From Gillisella vitis (lineage in GTDB: Bacteria > Pseudomonadota > Alphaproteobacteria > Rhizobiales > Rhizobiaceae), in NCBI RefSeq assembly GCF_021559775.1, contig NZ_CP056047.1, positions 2,542,001 to 2,606,000 of the forward strand: 64,000 nucleotides of DNA, in the 5' to 3' direction. Numbering within the stretch: position 1 is the first letter of the stretch; the number at the start of each line of letters is the position of its first letter. Position numbers and translations under genes: made by a program. Below, in pieces: positions 1 to 8,539 of the stretch. The notes under the pieces were generated by a model. It did not search any database. It saw only the letters and a list, made by a program, of their open reading frames with translations, and was not told the origin of the DNA.

Positions 1-134
1 TATGATTGCATCAGCACCAACCGGATGGAGGCCGCCACCGCGCCCACCACCGCCACGCCGACAATCCAGAAAATCGCAAACCACAGGATCTTCTGTTTCA
101 GGGATTTCGGTTCTGTCCCAATGTCTTGCGCCAT
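1..134 (-). CDS. DUF2474 small membrane protein, downstream of cydB (cut by window edge)
   Basis: Reading leftward from an ATG at 134-132, a short frame of at least 44 residues begins MAQDIGTEPKSLKQ, is followed by one hydrophobic helix (about residues 15-38) and ends near an Arg and Met-Gln-Ser at the window edge. The last visible bases are TA, so a stop probably lies on the border. Its ATG overlaps the cydB TGA by one base (TGATG), which implies translational coupling. Tiny DUF2474 or CydX-like peptides follow bd-oxidase genes in many proteobacteria and are thought to stabilise the complex. The size, single helix and position fit DUF2474. The assignment rests on position and topology rather than strong sequence motifs. 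Confidence 0.75.
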   Translation of the reverse strand, partial: MAQDIGTEPKSLKQKILWFAIFWIVGVAVVGAVAASIRLVLMQS

Positions 135-1138
135 CAATGATACCCTTCTTCCGGATCGATCTTGCCTCGGAACACCCAATAGGCATAGGTCGTATAAATC
201 AGAATGATCGGCACAAGGATAGCCGCACCAACCAATAGGAATTTCAGGCTGGTATCGGGCGCCGCCGCTTCCCAGATCGTCACCGAGGTGGGGACGATAT
301 AGGGATAGAAACTGATACCGATACCGACATAGCCAAGCACGAACAGGCCAAGCGAGGCGACGAAAGGCAGCCAGTCCTTACCATCACGCAGCCCCTTGAA
401 CACCAGATAGAGGCAGCCGAGCACCAGAATTGGCACGATGACGGAAAACACCGCCGTCGGAAAGGTAAACCAGCGATCAAGATAATGCGGCTTCAACCAC
501 GGCGTCCACAGGCTAAACACGCCCATCGACCCAACCGTCAGCACGGCGGCGGCAAGCGCGTAGCGTTGTGCCTGGGCGCGCAGCGGCCCGACCGTCTTGA
601 ACACCAGCCATGTGGCCCCCAGCAGGGTATAGCCGAACACCAGGGCAACGCCTGTTGCGATCGAAAACGGTGTCAGCCAGTCCCACCAGCCACCGGCATA
701 GGCGCGGTCAACGACCGGAATGCCCTGTACCAAAGCGCCCAGCGCCACGCCTTGCGAAAAGCCAGCCACCAGCGAACCACCGGTAAAGCCGACATCCCAA
801 ACGCCCTTCCAGCGCCGCGTGCGCCAGCGGTATTCGAAGGCCACGCCGCGAAAGATCAGACCAAGCAGCATAAGAATGATCGGCATGTAAAGCGCCGGCA
901 GGATGGTGGCATAGGCCAGCGGAAACACCGCCATCAAACCACCGCCGCCCAGCACCAGCCAGGTCTCGTTGCCATCCCAGACGGGCGCCACCGAATTCAT
1001 CATCTGGTCACGGTCATGCTCGCTCTTGAAGAACGGAAACAGCAGGCCGACGCCCAGATCAAAGCCGTCAAGGATGACATAGGCCAGCACCGCAAAGGCG
1101 ATGATCGCGGCCCAGAGGAACGCATAATCAAAGGGCAT
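134..1138 (-). CDS. cydB: Cytochrome bd-type quinol oxidase subunit II
   Basis: A 334-residue integral membrane protein that is the second subunit of the bd-type quinol oxidase in the inner membrane, which reduces oxygen to water with electrons from quinol. The N-terminus (MPFDYAFLWAAIIAFAVLAY, then VILDGFDLGVG) is the typical CydB signature and eight to nine hydrophobic segments follow. I chose the ATG at 1138 because it has a strong AAAGGAGG ribosome site a few bases upstream; a longer frame runs to 1207 but lacks family similarity. The start lies inside the last codons of cydA (11-base overlap), and the stop overlaps the DUF2474 start, so three genes form one tight operon. Confidence 0.96.
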   Translation of the reverse strand: MPFDYAFLWAAIIAFAVLAYVILDGFDLGVGLLFPFFKSEHDRDQMMNSVAPVWDGNETWLVLGGGGLMAVFPLAYATILPALYMPIILMLLGLIFRGVAFEYRWRTRRWKGVWDVGFTGGSLVAGFSQGVALGALVQGIPVVDRAYAGGWWDWLTPFSIATGVALVFGYTLLGATWLVFKTVGPLRAQAQRYALAAAVLTVGSMGVFSLWTPWLKPHYLDRWFTFPTAVFSVIVPILVLGCLYLVFKGLRDGKDWLPFVASLGLFVLGYVGIGISFYPYIVPTSVTIWEAAAPDTSLKFLLVGAAILVPIILIYTTYAYWVFRGKIDPEEGYH

Positions 1139-2546
1139 GGGAGCCTCCTTTGCCGTGGGTATGGTGAGCGGGGCCGGGCGTGATCCCGGTGCTACGCAGT
1201 GGTGCATCGCCGATTTCCGGCGTCGGATCGCGCGGCAATCGCGCCATCAGCCGCAAAATGTAAAAGGTTCCGGCCCCGAACACGAAGAAATAGACGATGA
1301 TGAACGCGATCAGCGATGCCGCCACCGCAGGCGCGGCAATTGGCGAATGGGACTGCGCCGTCAGCAAATGACCGTAGATCGTGTAGGGCTGGCGACCCAC
1401 TTCGGTGGTGATCCAGCCGCTCAATACCGCGATGAAACCCGCGGGTCCCATGGCAAAAGCGGCGCGATGCAGCCAGTCACTGCTATAGAGTGTGCGGCGA
1501 TAGCGCGCCCACAGGCTCCAGAGACCCAGCCCCAGCATGGCAAAGCCCAGGCCAACCATGACGCGGAACGACCAGAAAATCACCGCGACCGGCGGCTCCA
1601 GCTCATCCGGCACGGTATCCAGCCCGGCCATTGGCGCATTGAGGTCGTGTTTGAGGATCAGGCTGGAGAGTTTTGGAATCTCGACGGCATAATCCACCCG
1701 TTTTTCGGCGGGATTGGGAATGCCGAACAGAATGAGCGGCGCGCCATCGGGATGGCTGTCATAATGACCTTCCATGGCCATGATCTTCACGGGCTGATGT
1801 TCCAATGTGTTCAGCCCGTGGGCATCACCGGCCAGGATCTGGATCGGCGCAACCACGGCGACCATGCCCATCGCCATCGAAAACATCTTGCCAGCACGGC
1901 GCGGCGCGGTCTTGCGCAGCAGATGCCAGGCACCCACCGCCCCCACCACCAGCGCCGTGGTGAGATAGGCGGCCAACACCATGTGCACCAGCCGATAGGG
2001 GAAGGACGGATTGAAGATCACCGCCCACCAGTCGAGCGGGATGAACTGGCCTTTATCGTTCATGCCGAAACCGGCGGGCGTCTGCATCCAGGAATTGACG
2101 GCGAGAATCCAGGTGGCCGAAATCAGCGTGCCGAAGGCAACCATGCAGGTGGCGAAGAAATGCAGCTTTGGCCCGACCCGTTGCAGCCCGAACAGCATCA
2201 CACCCAGGAAGCCTGCCTCAAGAAAGAAAGCCGTCAGCACCTCATAGCCCATCAGCGGCCCGATCACCGGCCCGGCCTTATCTGAGAACACCGACCAATT
2301 GGTGCCGAACTGATAGGACATCACAATGCCCGACACCACGCCCATGCCGAAGGCGACGGCAAAGATCGTCTTCCAGAAATTGAACAGCTCGAAATAGACC
2401 TGTTTTTTGGTCCAGAGATACAAGCCATTCAGCACAGCCAGATAGCTGGCCAGCCCGATTGAAAAGGCAGGAAAGATAATGTGGAAAGAGACCGTGAAGG
2501 CAAACTGTATTCGCGCGAGAAGAACGGCATCGAATTGATCGAACAT
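1128..2546 (-). CDS. cydA: Cytochrome bd-type quinol oxidase subunit I (CioA-like)
   Basis: A 472-residue subunit I of a bd-type oxidase, carrying the haems. His22 in the N-terminal RIQFAFTVSFHIIFPAFSIG segment matches the haem ligand of CydA, a second His is in the YRLVHMVLA segment, and the conserved GWITTEVGRQPYT block lies near residue 390. At 472 residues it is shorter than E. coli CydA (about 522) because the Q-loop is short, which is the mark of the cyanide-insensitive CioA type. I chose the ATG at 2546 since family similarity starts there; the frame is open to 2609. No cydDC is visible in the window. An FNR-type box lies about 120 bases upstream, fitting induction at low oxygen. Confidence 0.95.
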   Translation of the reverse strand: MFDQFDAVLLARIQFAFTVSFHIIFPAFSIGLASYLAVLNGLYLWTKKQVYFELFNFWKTIFAVAFGMGVVSGIVMSYQFGTNWSVFSDKAGPVIGPLMGYEVLTAFFLEAGFLGVMLFGLQRVGPKLHFFATCMVAFGTLISATWILAVNSWMQTPAGFGMNDKGQFIPLDWWAVIFNPSFPYRLVHMVLAAYLTTALVVGAVGAWHLLRKTAPRRAGKMFSMAMGMVAVVAPIQILAGDAHGLNTLEHQPVKIMAMEGHYDSHPDGAPLILFGIPNPAEKRVDYAVEIPKLSSLILKHDLNAPMAGLDTVPDELEPPVAVIFWSFRVMVGLGFAMLGLGLWSLWARYRRTLYSSDWLHRAAFAMGPAGFIAVLSGWITTEVGRQPYTIYGHLLTAQSHSPIAAPAVAASLIAFIIVYFFVFGAGTFYILRLMARLPRDPTPEIGDAPLRSTGITPGPAHHTHGKGGSHAL

Positions 2547-2664
2547 GGCAGCGCACCTCTTCAATGGAACCGGACCCGGCAGCGACAGGCATGGCGGACA
2601 CGATATCAATTCAAAATAGAACAGATGCCCATGAGATCAATGCGACAAGCCGCCATGCGACACA

Positions 2665-2678
2665 TTGACGGATATCAA
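2665..2678 (-). promoter_or_regulatory. FNR/FixK-type box upstream of cydA
   Basis: TTGAC-GGAT-ATCAA differs by one base from the FNR/FnrN/FixK consensus TTGAT-N4-ATCAA. It lies about 120 bases upstream of the cydA ATG, in the only intergenic space that can hold the promoter. Oxygen-responsive control of bd oxidase by FNR-family regulators is well known. The match is seen in the sequence; the binding is inferred. Confidence 0.65.
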
Positions 2679-2696
2679 GATAGAAGGCCAGAAAAC

Positions 2697-2736
2697 AAAA
2701 GCCCGGCAGGGATTTCTCCATGCCGGGCTTTTGCTT
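2697..2736. terminator. Bidirectional intrinsic terminator between serA and cydA
   Basis: GCCCGGCA (2701-2708) and TGCCGGGC (2721-2728) form a perfect 8-bp stem with a 12-base loop. It is preceded by AAAA and followed by TTTT, so both strands have a U-tract. It terminates serA leftward and separates it from the cydA promoter region. Confidence 0.85.
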
Positions 2737-2754
2737 TGAGAGGCTGATGATTGG

Positions 2755-4350
2755 TTATTCGACCGCAAATGTCAGAAGCCGGGCCTGCTTGATCGCCGCA
2801 TTGGCGGTCAACTGATCGAGCACAGCCTGTTCGACAGGACCATCGACATAGAGCAACGCAATCGCGTCGCCGGATTCCTTTTCGCGACCCAGCTGGAAGT
2901 TGGCGATGTTGACGCCAGCATTGCCAAGCGTGGTGCCCATGAAGCCGATCATGCCGGGAACGTCGGTGTTGGAAATGTAGATCATGTGCGGACCGACATC
3001 GGCGTCGAGATTGATGCCCTTGATCTGGATGAAGCGCGGCTTGCCATCCGAGAATACCGTGCCAGCAATCGAACGGGTCTGCTTTTCGGTTGTCACCGTC
3101 AGCTTGATATAGCCATCGTAAACGCCGGTCTTGTCGCGCTTGACTTCGGAGAGGACAATGCCCTTTTCCTTGATCATGATCGGTGCCGACACCATGTTGA
3201 CATCCGAAACCTGGGCGCGGATCAAGCCTGCCAGCAGCGCAGAGGTCAGCGCCTTGGTGTTCATGGTGGCCGTCTGGCCATCATAGAGGATCTCGATTTC
3301 CTTGATGGCACCATCGGTGACCTGGCCGACGAAAGCGCCGAGAACATCAGCCAACCGAATGAACGGCTTCAAAAGCGGTGCTTCTTCGGCAGTGATCGAA
3401 GGCATGTTGATGGCGTTGGAAACCGCACCGTTGACGAGGTAATCCGACATCTGCTCGGCCACCTGAAGGGCAACATTTTCCTGCGCTTCCGTGGTGGATG
3501 CGCCCAGATGCGGGGTGCAAACCACGTTTGGCAGGCCAAACAGCGGGCTTTCCTTGGCAGGCTCAACTTCGAACACGTCGAAGCCAGCACCGGCAACATG
3601 TCCGGACTTGATGGCTTCGGCCAAAGCGGCCTCATCCACCAGACCACCACGGGCGCAGTTGATGATGCGAACGCCGGGCTTGGTCTTGGCGAGGTTTTCC
3701 TTGCCGAGAATGCCACGGGTCTTGTCGGTCATGGGTACGTGCAGGGTGATGAAATCGGCCTGGGCCAGCAGCTCGTCCAGCTCAACCTTTTTCACGCCCA
3801 TTTCCTGGGCGCGTTCAGCCGACAGGAAAGGGTCGTAAGCGATGACATGCATGCCCAGACCAATGGCCTTCTTGCAGACAATACCGCCGATATTGCCGGC
3901 ACCGATCACACCCAGCACCTTGCCGGTGATTTCAACGCCCATGAACTTCGACTTTTCCCACTTGCCAGCCTGCGTGGAGGCATCAGCAGCAGGCAGCTGG
4001 CGGGCGACGGCGAACATCAGCGCAATGGCATGTTCAGCGGTGGTGATGGAATTGCCGAACGGCGTGTTCATCACAATGATACCACGGCGCGAGGCAGCCG
4101 GAATATCAACGTTATCAACGCCGATACCAGCGCGACCGATAACCTTGAGGTTGGTGGCGGCAGCAATCAGCTTTTCCGTGGCCTTGGTGGCCGAACGGAT
4201 GGCCAGACCATCGTAATTGCCGATGATTTCAGCCAGTTTGTCTTTATCCTTGCCGAGCTGCGGCTGGAAATCCACTTCAACGCCGCGATCGCGGAAAATC
4301 TGGACGGCGGTTTCTGACAATTCATCAGAGACGAGAACGCGAGGTGCCAT
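2755..4350 (-). CDS. serA: D-3-phosphoglycerate dehydrogenase
   Basis: A 531-residue enzyme oxidising 3-phosphoglycerate to 3-phosphohydroxypyruvate with NAD, the first step of serine synthesis in the cytoplasm. The Rossmann motif GAGNIG is at residues 150-155. It is followed by the RGGLVDE block and the HLGAST block with the catalytic His near residue 290. An intervening (ASB) domain and a C-terminal ACT domain (about 455-531) mark the long form, usually open to serine feedback. The ATG at 4350 has AGGAGG eight bases upstream; the frame extends to 4410 but without a site. serC lies 84 bases upstream on the same strand, so serC-serA is probably one transcript. Confidence 0.97.
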   Translation of the reverse strand: MAPRVLVSDELSETAVQIFRDRGVEVDFQPQLGKDKDKLAEIIGNYDGLAIRSATKATEKLIAAATNLKVIGRAGIGVDNVDIPAASRRGIIVMNTPFGNSITTAEHAIALMFAVARQLPAADASTQAGKWEKSKFMGVEITGKVLGVIGAGNIGGIVCKKAIGLGMHVIAYDPFLSAERAQEMGVKKVELDELLAQADFITLHVPMTDKTRGILGKENLAKTKPGVRIINCARGGLVDEAALAEAIKSGHVAGAGFDVFEVEPAKESPLFGLPNVVCTPHLGASTTEAQENVALQVAEQMSDYLVNGAVSNAINMPSITAEEAPLLKPFIRLADVLGAFVGQVTDGAIKEIEILYDGQTATMNTKALTSALLAGLIRAQVSDVNMVSAPIMIKEKGIVLSEVKRDKTGVYDGYIKLTVTTEKQTRSIAGTVFSDGKPRFIQIKGINLDADVGPHMIYISNTDVPGMIGFMGTTLGNAGVNIANFQLGREKESGDAIALLYVDGPVEQAVLDQLTANAAIKQARLLTFAVE

Positions 4351-4434
4351 GACGAGGCCTCCTAAAAGAGTTCGTTTTTTAACGAGCATGAATGGGGAAA
4401 TAGGCCTCACATCATTGCGAGGCCAGATAGGGCT

Positions 4435-5613
4435 TTAAGCAGCAGCCTTGGAAAGCGTTGCCTTCTGGGTCTGGTAAGCCCAGGTCAGCCACGGCATCAG
4501 AGCCTGCATGTCGGCGGTCTCAATGGTGGCACCGGCCCAGATGCGAAGGCCAGCAGGCGCATCGCGGTAAGCACCGATGTCATAGGCCACGCCCTGCTTT
4601 TCCAAAAGCGTTGCAATGCCCTTGGCAAAAGCGGCCTGCTCTTCAGCGGGCAGCGCCAGAACCTCTGGATCGGCAATGGTCAAGCACACAGATGTGTTGG
4701 AGCGGGTCTCGTCAACCTGTGCAAGATTGGCAATCCAGTCATTGGCAGCCACGAAATCGAAGATCACCTTGGCATTGGCATCAGCGCGGGCAATCAGGGT
4801 TTCCAGACCGCCAATCGACTTCGCCCAGTTCAGCGCATCCAGATAATCTTCAACGCAAAGCATCGATGGTGTGTTGATGGTTTCGCCCTTGAAGATGCCT
4901 TCAATCAGCTTGCCGCCAGAGGTCAGGCGGAAAATCTTTGGCAGCGGCCAAGCCGGTGCGTAAGTCTGAAGACGCTCAACAGCGCGTGGGGAAAGGATCA
5001 ACATGCCGTGACCGCCCTCGCCGCCCAGAACCTTCTGCCAGGAGAAGGTGACAACGTCGAGCTTGGAGAAATCCATGTCCTGCGCAAATGCGGCAGAGGT
5101 GGCGTCGCAAATGGTCAAACCCTTGCGATCAGCGGGGATGAAATCAGCATTGGGAACGCGAACGCCCGAAGTCGTGCCGTTCCATGTGAAGACCACGTCG
5201 CGGTCGAAATCAACATCGGCAAGGTTTGGCAGCAGGCCGTAATCGGCATTGAACTTGCGAACATCAGCAAGCTTGAGCTGCTTGACCACATCAGTCACCC
5301 AGCCAGCGCCAAAGCTTTCCCAAGACAGCATGTCCACGCCGCGTTCACCCAGCAAGGACCAGAGCGCCATTTCAACAGCGCCAGTGTCAGATGCGGGAAC
5401 GATACCAATGCGGTAATCGGCAGGAACGTTCAGAATTTCACGAGTGAGATCAATGGCCAGCTTCAGCTTGTCTTTGCCAACCTTGGCGCGGTGCGAACGA
5501 CCGAGCGGGGCATCGCTGAGAGCGTCGAGTGCCCAACCGGGGCGCTTCGAGCAAGGGCCAGACGAAAAATTAGCATTTTCCGTACGTACAGCGGGTGCAG
5601 TAATATCAACCAT
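4435..5613 (-). CDS. serC: Phosphoserine aminotransferase
   Basis: A 392-residue PLP enzyme transferring an amino group from glutamate to 3-phosphohydroxypyruvate, the second step of serine synthesis; it may also serve in pyridoxal phosphate synthesis. The N-terminus has the [12 protein letters not shown] phosphate-binding block and the PLP lysine lies in [15 protein letters not shown] (about residue 196). Its length and motifs match the alphaproteobacterial SerC subfamily. It is the first gene of a leftward operon with serA. A hairpin in its leader (5640-5657) may be the serC RNA element known in this class. Confidence 0.97.
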   Translation of the reverse strand: MVDITAPAVRTENANFSSGPCSKRPGWALDALSDAPLGRSHRAKVGKDKLKLAIDLTREILNVPADYRIGIVPASDTGAVEMALWSLLGERGVDMLSWESFGAGWVTDVVKQLKLADVRKFNADYGLLPNLADVDFDRDVVFTWNGTTSGVRVPNADFIPADRKGLTICDATSAAFAQDMDFSKLDVVTFSWQKVLGGEGGHGMLILSPRAVERLQTYAPAWPLPKIFRLTSGGKLIEGIFKGETINTPSMLCVEDYLDALNWAKSIGGLETLIARADANAKVIFDFVAANDWIANLAQVDETRSNTSVCLTIADPEVLALPAEEQAAFAKGIATLLEKQGVAYDIGAYRDAPAGLRIWAGATIETADMQALMPWLTWAYQTQKATLSKAAA

Positions 5614-5690
5614 AGCAAACTACCCTTCCAGGTATATGGCCTCTCGTTGGGGAGAGGTGTCCCGCCGTCGTTGCTAATCGAGTTCCCGAT
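5614..5690 (-). ncRNA. serC leader, possible serC RNA motif
   Basis: The minus-strand leader directly before serC contains CCTCTC-loop-GAGAGG (5640-5657; 6-bp stem, 6-base loop), preceded by GGCGGGACA and followed by an AT-rich stretch and GGAAGGG close to the start codon. A short conserved serC RNA motif is known upstream of serC-serA in alphaproteobacteria. The position and compact stem fit, but I match it from memory only. It could also be an ordinary leader hairpin. Confidence 0.45.
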
Positions 5691-5821
5691 TTTCGTCAAG
5701 CACCTTTTGTCGATAAAGCAACGACAGAATGCCTCAGGCGGCTCTTGACTGAGATCAACTGCTGGTCAGCAATTCCATGCAAGATCAACCCAGATTTACT
5801 CCCAGGATCTTGAGGTTCAAA

Positions 5822-6412
5822 ATGACGATTGAGACAAGTTATTCCCCCGCCACCAGCCCGGTTAAAACCCGTTTCATTTTGCCCATCATGGGAAAATTCT
5901 ATGAAAGCTTTGCCGAGCCCCTGGCATTTACAGCCTTCCGGGTTGCCATCGGCGCCATGCTTGTCATCGAGGGCTATCCAAAAATCATGGCGCCCATGGC
6001 CCAGATCGGCTTTGTAGAGAATCTTGGCTTCTACCCGGGCTGGCTCTGGTCGCCCATGCTGGCTGCCATGCAGTTTTTCGGCGGTTTCCTGATTGTAATC
6101 GGACTTCTTACGCGGCCAGTCGCACTCGCCAATGGCATCATGCTGGCCATCACCCTGTGGTTTCACATCAAGTTCCCCTACGGGCATGCGTTCCTAACGC
6201 AAGAAGGCATTGACGCCCTTAAAAGCGGCGCCACGTTGTTCACCCCAGAAGCCGTCAAGCGGCTTGCAGATGGCGGCACCATCTTTCTTGAACAGGTGCA
6301 GACCAAGGCCGAACTTGCTTCGCTGTTCTGGACCGGCGGTGCGCTGTTTTACGCGGCCTTCGGTGGCGGAGCGCTGTCGGTGGACAGGCTGCTGGTCAAG
6401 CGCGAATTCTGA
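5822..6412 (+). CDS. DoxX family membrane protein
   Basis: A 196-residue protein with four hydrophobic segments: residues 30-50, 70-95, 95-120 and a C-terminal one. The pattern FRVAIGAMLVIEGYPKI and GGFLIVIGLLTRPVALANGIMLAITLW is the DoxX/quinol oxidase subunit-like core. DoxX proteins are inner-membrane proteins of mostly unknown role, some linked to thiol redox balance. I chose the ATG at 5822 with GAGG seven bases upstream; an in-frame ATG at 5777 lacks a clear site. Its 3' end overlaps by 64 bases the 3' end of the opposing hydroxylase gene. Confidence 0.9.
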   Translation: MTIETSYSPATSPVKTRFILPIMGKFYESFAEPLAFTAFRVAIGAMLVIEGYPKIMAPMAQIGFVENLGFYPGWLWSPMLAAMQFFGGFLIVIGLLTRPVALANGIMLAITLWFHIKFPYGHAFLTQEGIDALKSGATLFTPEAVKRLADGGTIFLEQVQTKAELASLFWTGGALFYAAFGGGALSVDRLLVKREF

Positions 6413-7335
6413 GCAACGACATCGGGGGATGCGAGCGTCCTCTCCTCGACCGGACGAGCACCGAGAATCTGCCGCTGGCCCTTCACCGTGAAGGGCTGGA
6501 CCAATTGAGCAACGAACCCCTTGGCCACCGTGCCGCTGATGCCGATATTGGTGCTGGGTCCGTGTTCGGGATTGTAATAGGTCCCGAATATCTGATCGAA
6601 AAGCACCAGGTTCTCGCCGTAATTGGTATTGCCTTCACGTAAAATCTTCGAATGGTGCCAGCGATGCAGGCGCGGTGTGCTGAACACGAAGTCAAGAATG
6701 CCGGTGCGCACTGCGACATTGCAATGAGTGAGGATACCGATGAAGGCAGTGGCCGCACCGACCCAGAGAAACACGGCGACGGGCGCGCCCAGCAGATAGA
6801 GCGGCAGCTGGCTAAGCGCCACCTTGAAAAGTGAATCCATCACATGGAAACGCCCTGTATTGACCACCCAGAGCCTGGCAACGCTGTGATGTAGCGCATG
6901 GAAACGCCAGAAGAACAGCCGTTCATGGGCAATACGATGTGCCCAGTAAAGACCGAATTCAGCAACGACCAGCCCGAGAACCACCTGCAAGGCCATGGGC
7001 AGGCCGGTTGGCCAAAGGTGAAATTCCAGCGCCGTCAGCGGTTGCAGCACCCGGGCAGCGGCCATCGGGAAAATCACCGTCAGACCCGATAGAAACTCGA
7101 CCAGTCCCTTGGTCAACAGCGTATGGGCGACGTCGTTGACGGTCTCGCCATCGCCTTCCAGCCAGGTCAGCTCATAAGGCAGGAACCGCTCGCTGAGCGC
7201 CAGAAGACCGAAAGCACAGAGATAGACGGCAACGAAGCCAAGCAGCGGATGAGAACTGGAAAAAGCGAAATAGGAGCCCGTCAGCCCGAACACGAACACG
7301 CCCGGCCACACCAGGAAGGAAGCGAGTATTTTCAT
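6349..7335 (-). CDS. Sterol desaturase / fatty acid hydroxylase family protein
   Basis: A 328-residue integral membrane di-iron enzyme. The three histidine clusters are present in order: HRIAH, HALHH and HRWHH, with an additional FHVMD segment between the second and third. Several hydrophobic segments flank them. The family hydroxylates or desaturates lipids, sterols or carotenoids; the substrate here cannot be told. The last 60 or so residues (after TVKGQRQI) are polar and low-complexity and are encoded in the region that overlaps the convergent DoxX gene, so the true family core may end near residue 290. Confidence 0.9.
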   Translation of the reverse strand: MKILASFLVWPGVFVFGLTGSYFAFSSSHPLLGFVAVYLCAFGLLALSERFLPYELTWLEGDGETVNDVAHTLLTKGLVEFLSGLTVIFPMAAARVLQPLTALEFHLWPTGLPMALQVVLGLVVAEFGLYWAHRIAHERLFFWRFHALHHSVARLWVVNTGRFHVMDSLFKVALSQLPLYLLGAPVAVFLWVGAATAFIGILTHCNVAVRTGILDFVFSTPRLHRWHHSKILREGNTNYGENLVLFDQIFGTYYNPEHGPSTNIGISGTVAKGFVAQLVQPFTVKGQRQILGARPVEERTLASPDVVAQNSRLTSSLSTDSAPPPKAA

Positions 7336-7480
7336 TTTGACCGTTCAAAAAGATTGACAGTGGTGATGTAAATCCGGGCAGAAAAGCCCATTGACGGATG
7401 AGATCCTTCGCCAAGCAGCCGTTCCTGTGCTGTTAGCTTTATGGGACAGTGCTGGAAATGCAAGGGGGCAGGCAGTTATG

Positions 7481-7528
7481 AAAAACAACAAAAAGCCGTG
7501 CGTCCTTTCGAATGCACGGCGCTTTTTC
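7481..7528 (-). terminator. Intrinsic terminator after the outer-membrane protein gene
   Basis: GCCGTGC (7495-7501) and GCACGGC (7514-7520) form a 7-bp stem. On the minus strand it is followed by TTTTTGTTGTTTTT. It lies about 55 bases past the stop of the outer-membrane protein gene. Confidence 0.75.
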
Positions 7529-7582
7529 AAAATCGATCCGGTTCTATCCAGACCAGCAGGCATTCACAGGCGGTAAGCCCGA

Positions 7583-8401
7583 TCACTTATACACGAGAGG
7601 TGGCGGCTCATAGGCGACCGGCGTCGGGCAGCCACCGAACTGATAGCGAGCGCCGACATGCAGGTCGTGGCTGTAAAAGCCCTTGTCACTGCCGGGACCG
7701 CCATTGGCCTTGTAGCCAAACATGCTGCCACCCGTCGTCTGGCGGAAGCGGTAGCCGATATCGGCTTTCCAGTCGCAGGTGAGATCAATGGAGGTGCCAA
7801 CCATCAGCTGATAGGCAAAGCGCCAGCTACCCCGGCCGCCATGTTCTTCGCTGCCATCGCAACCACTGCCGTCATCGGCACAGGAGGTGTTCTTCAGCTT
7901 GTCCCACTTGACGTAGGATCCGCCGATACCTGCGCCAACATAGGGCGTGAACGAGGCATAGGTGCCGAGATCCACATAGGCATTGGCCATCAGCGTATAG
8001 GCCTGCAAGGAGGACAGGTCACGCGAGGTACAAGCGCTTGACACACCACAGGATCCACGGGTCGAGCCAGTGAAATCCGACTTGCCGAGATAGTCGAAGG
8101 TTACATCGGTGCGCAGATGACTGTTGATCTGGTATCCGACACCAGCGCCCAGCGTATAGCTGTTATCGAGATCATGCCGGTCGAAACTGGCCTGATTGGC
8201 ATTGGAGCCCTGGTAGAACTTCGCGCCGCGCAACTGGTTGAAGGAATAGCCGATATCGCCACGCAGATACCAGCCGGACGTATCGGCAACCCGCACTTCG
8301 GGAGCGTCCTGCGGCGGCGGTTCTGGCTGATAGACGTCGGCGGCGCTTACCGGACCGGCCAGAATGCCGGCGGCAAACAGTGCCAATAGATGTCTTTTCA
8401 T
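7583..8401 (-). CDS. Outer-membrane beta-barrel protein (Omp25/RopB-like)
   Basis: A 272-residue protein with a cleavable signal peptide (MKRHLLALFAAGILAGPVSAAD, cut after the second AxA-type site). It then has alternating amphipathic strands with GWYLRGDIGYSFNQ, YTLGAGVGYQIN, RTDVTFDYLGKSDF, PYVGAGIGGSYVKW and a C-terminal HVGARYQF. This is the 8-strand OmpW/Omp25-type barrel common in Rhizobiales. Four Cys residues lie in external loops in two pairs (CGVSSAC; CADDGSGC), suggesting disulfides. The barrel strand is followed by a short tail ending PPPLVYK. A CtrA-type site (8476-8490) lies about 80 bases upstream of the start. Confidence 0.85.
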   Translation of the reverse strand: MKRHLLALFAAGILAGPVSAADVYQPEPPPQDAPEVRVADTSGWYLRGDIGYSFNQLRGAKFYQGSNANQASFDRHDLDNSYTLGAGVGYQINSHLRTDVTFDYLGKSDFTGSTRGSCGVSSACTSRDLSSLQAYTLMANAYVDLGTYASFTPYVGAGIGGSYVKWDKLKNTSCADDGSGCDGSEEHGGRGSWRFAYQLMVGTSIDLTCDWKADIGYRFRQTTGGSMFGYKANGGPGSDKGFYSHDLHVGARYQFGGCPTPVAYEPPPLVYK

Positions 8402-8475
8402 GAGAAAGGCCCCAAAATCAAAGGATGACGGGGCCATGCCCCCAGGTTTCAACCGTGGATAATGAAGGGCAAAGG

Positions 8476-8490
8476 TTAAGACCTCATTAA
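8476..8490 (-). promoter_or_regulatory. CtrA-type site upstream of the outer-membrane protein gene
   Basis: TTAA-GACCTCA-TTAA matches the full CtrA box TTAA-N7-TTAA. It lies about 75-90 bases before the start codon at 8401, in a 138-base gap between two genes. It suggests cell-cycle control of this surface protein; binding is inferred. Confidence 0.55.
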
Positions 8491-8539
8491 GCCTGTTGCT
8501 TAACCATGCCGCGATCGCATTTAGGCCTCTACCACGCCG

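Noticed and set aside
2986..4317. Long plus-strand frame antisense to serA (similar ones at 36760-38763, 41125-42960 and 23327-24550)
   Set aside because: Long antisense frames are expected opposite high-GC genes with strong codon bias; none has a ribosome site or family resemblance.
7345..7563. A 72-residue minus-strand frame between the hydroxylase and the outer-membrane protein gene
   Set aside because: It runs through the terminator hairpin at 7481-7528 and has no start signal.
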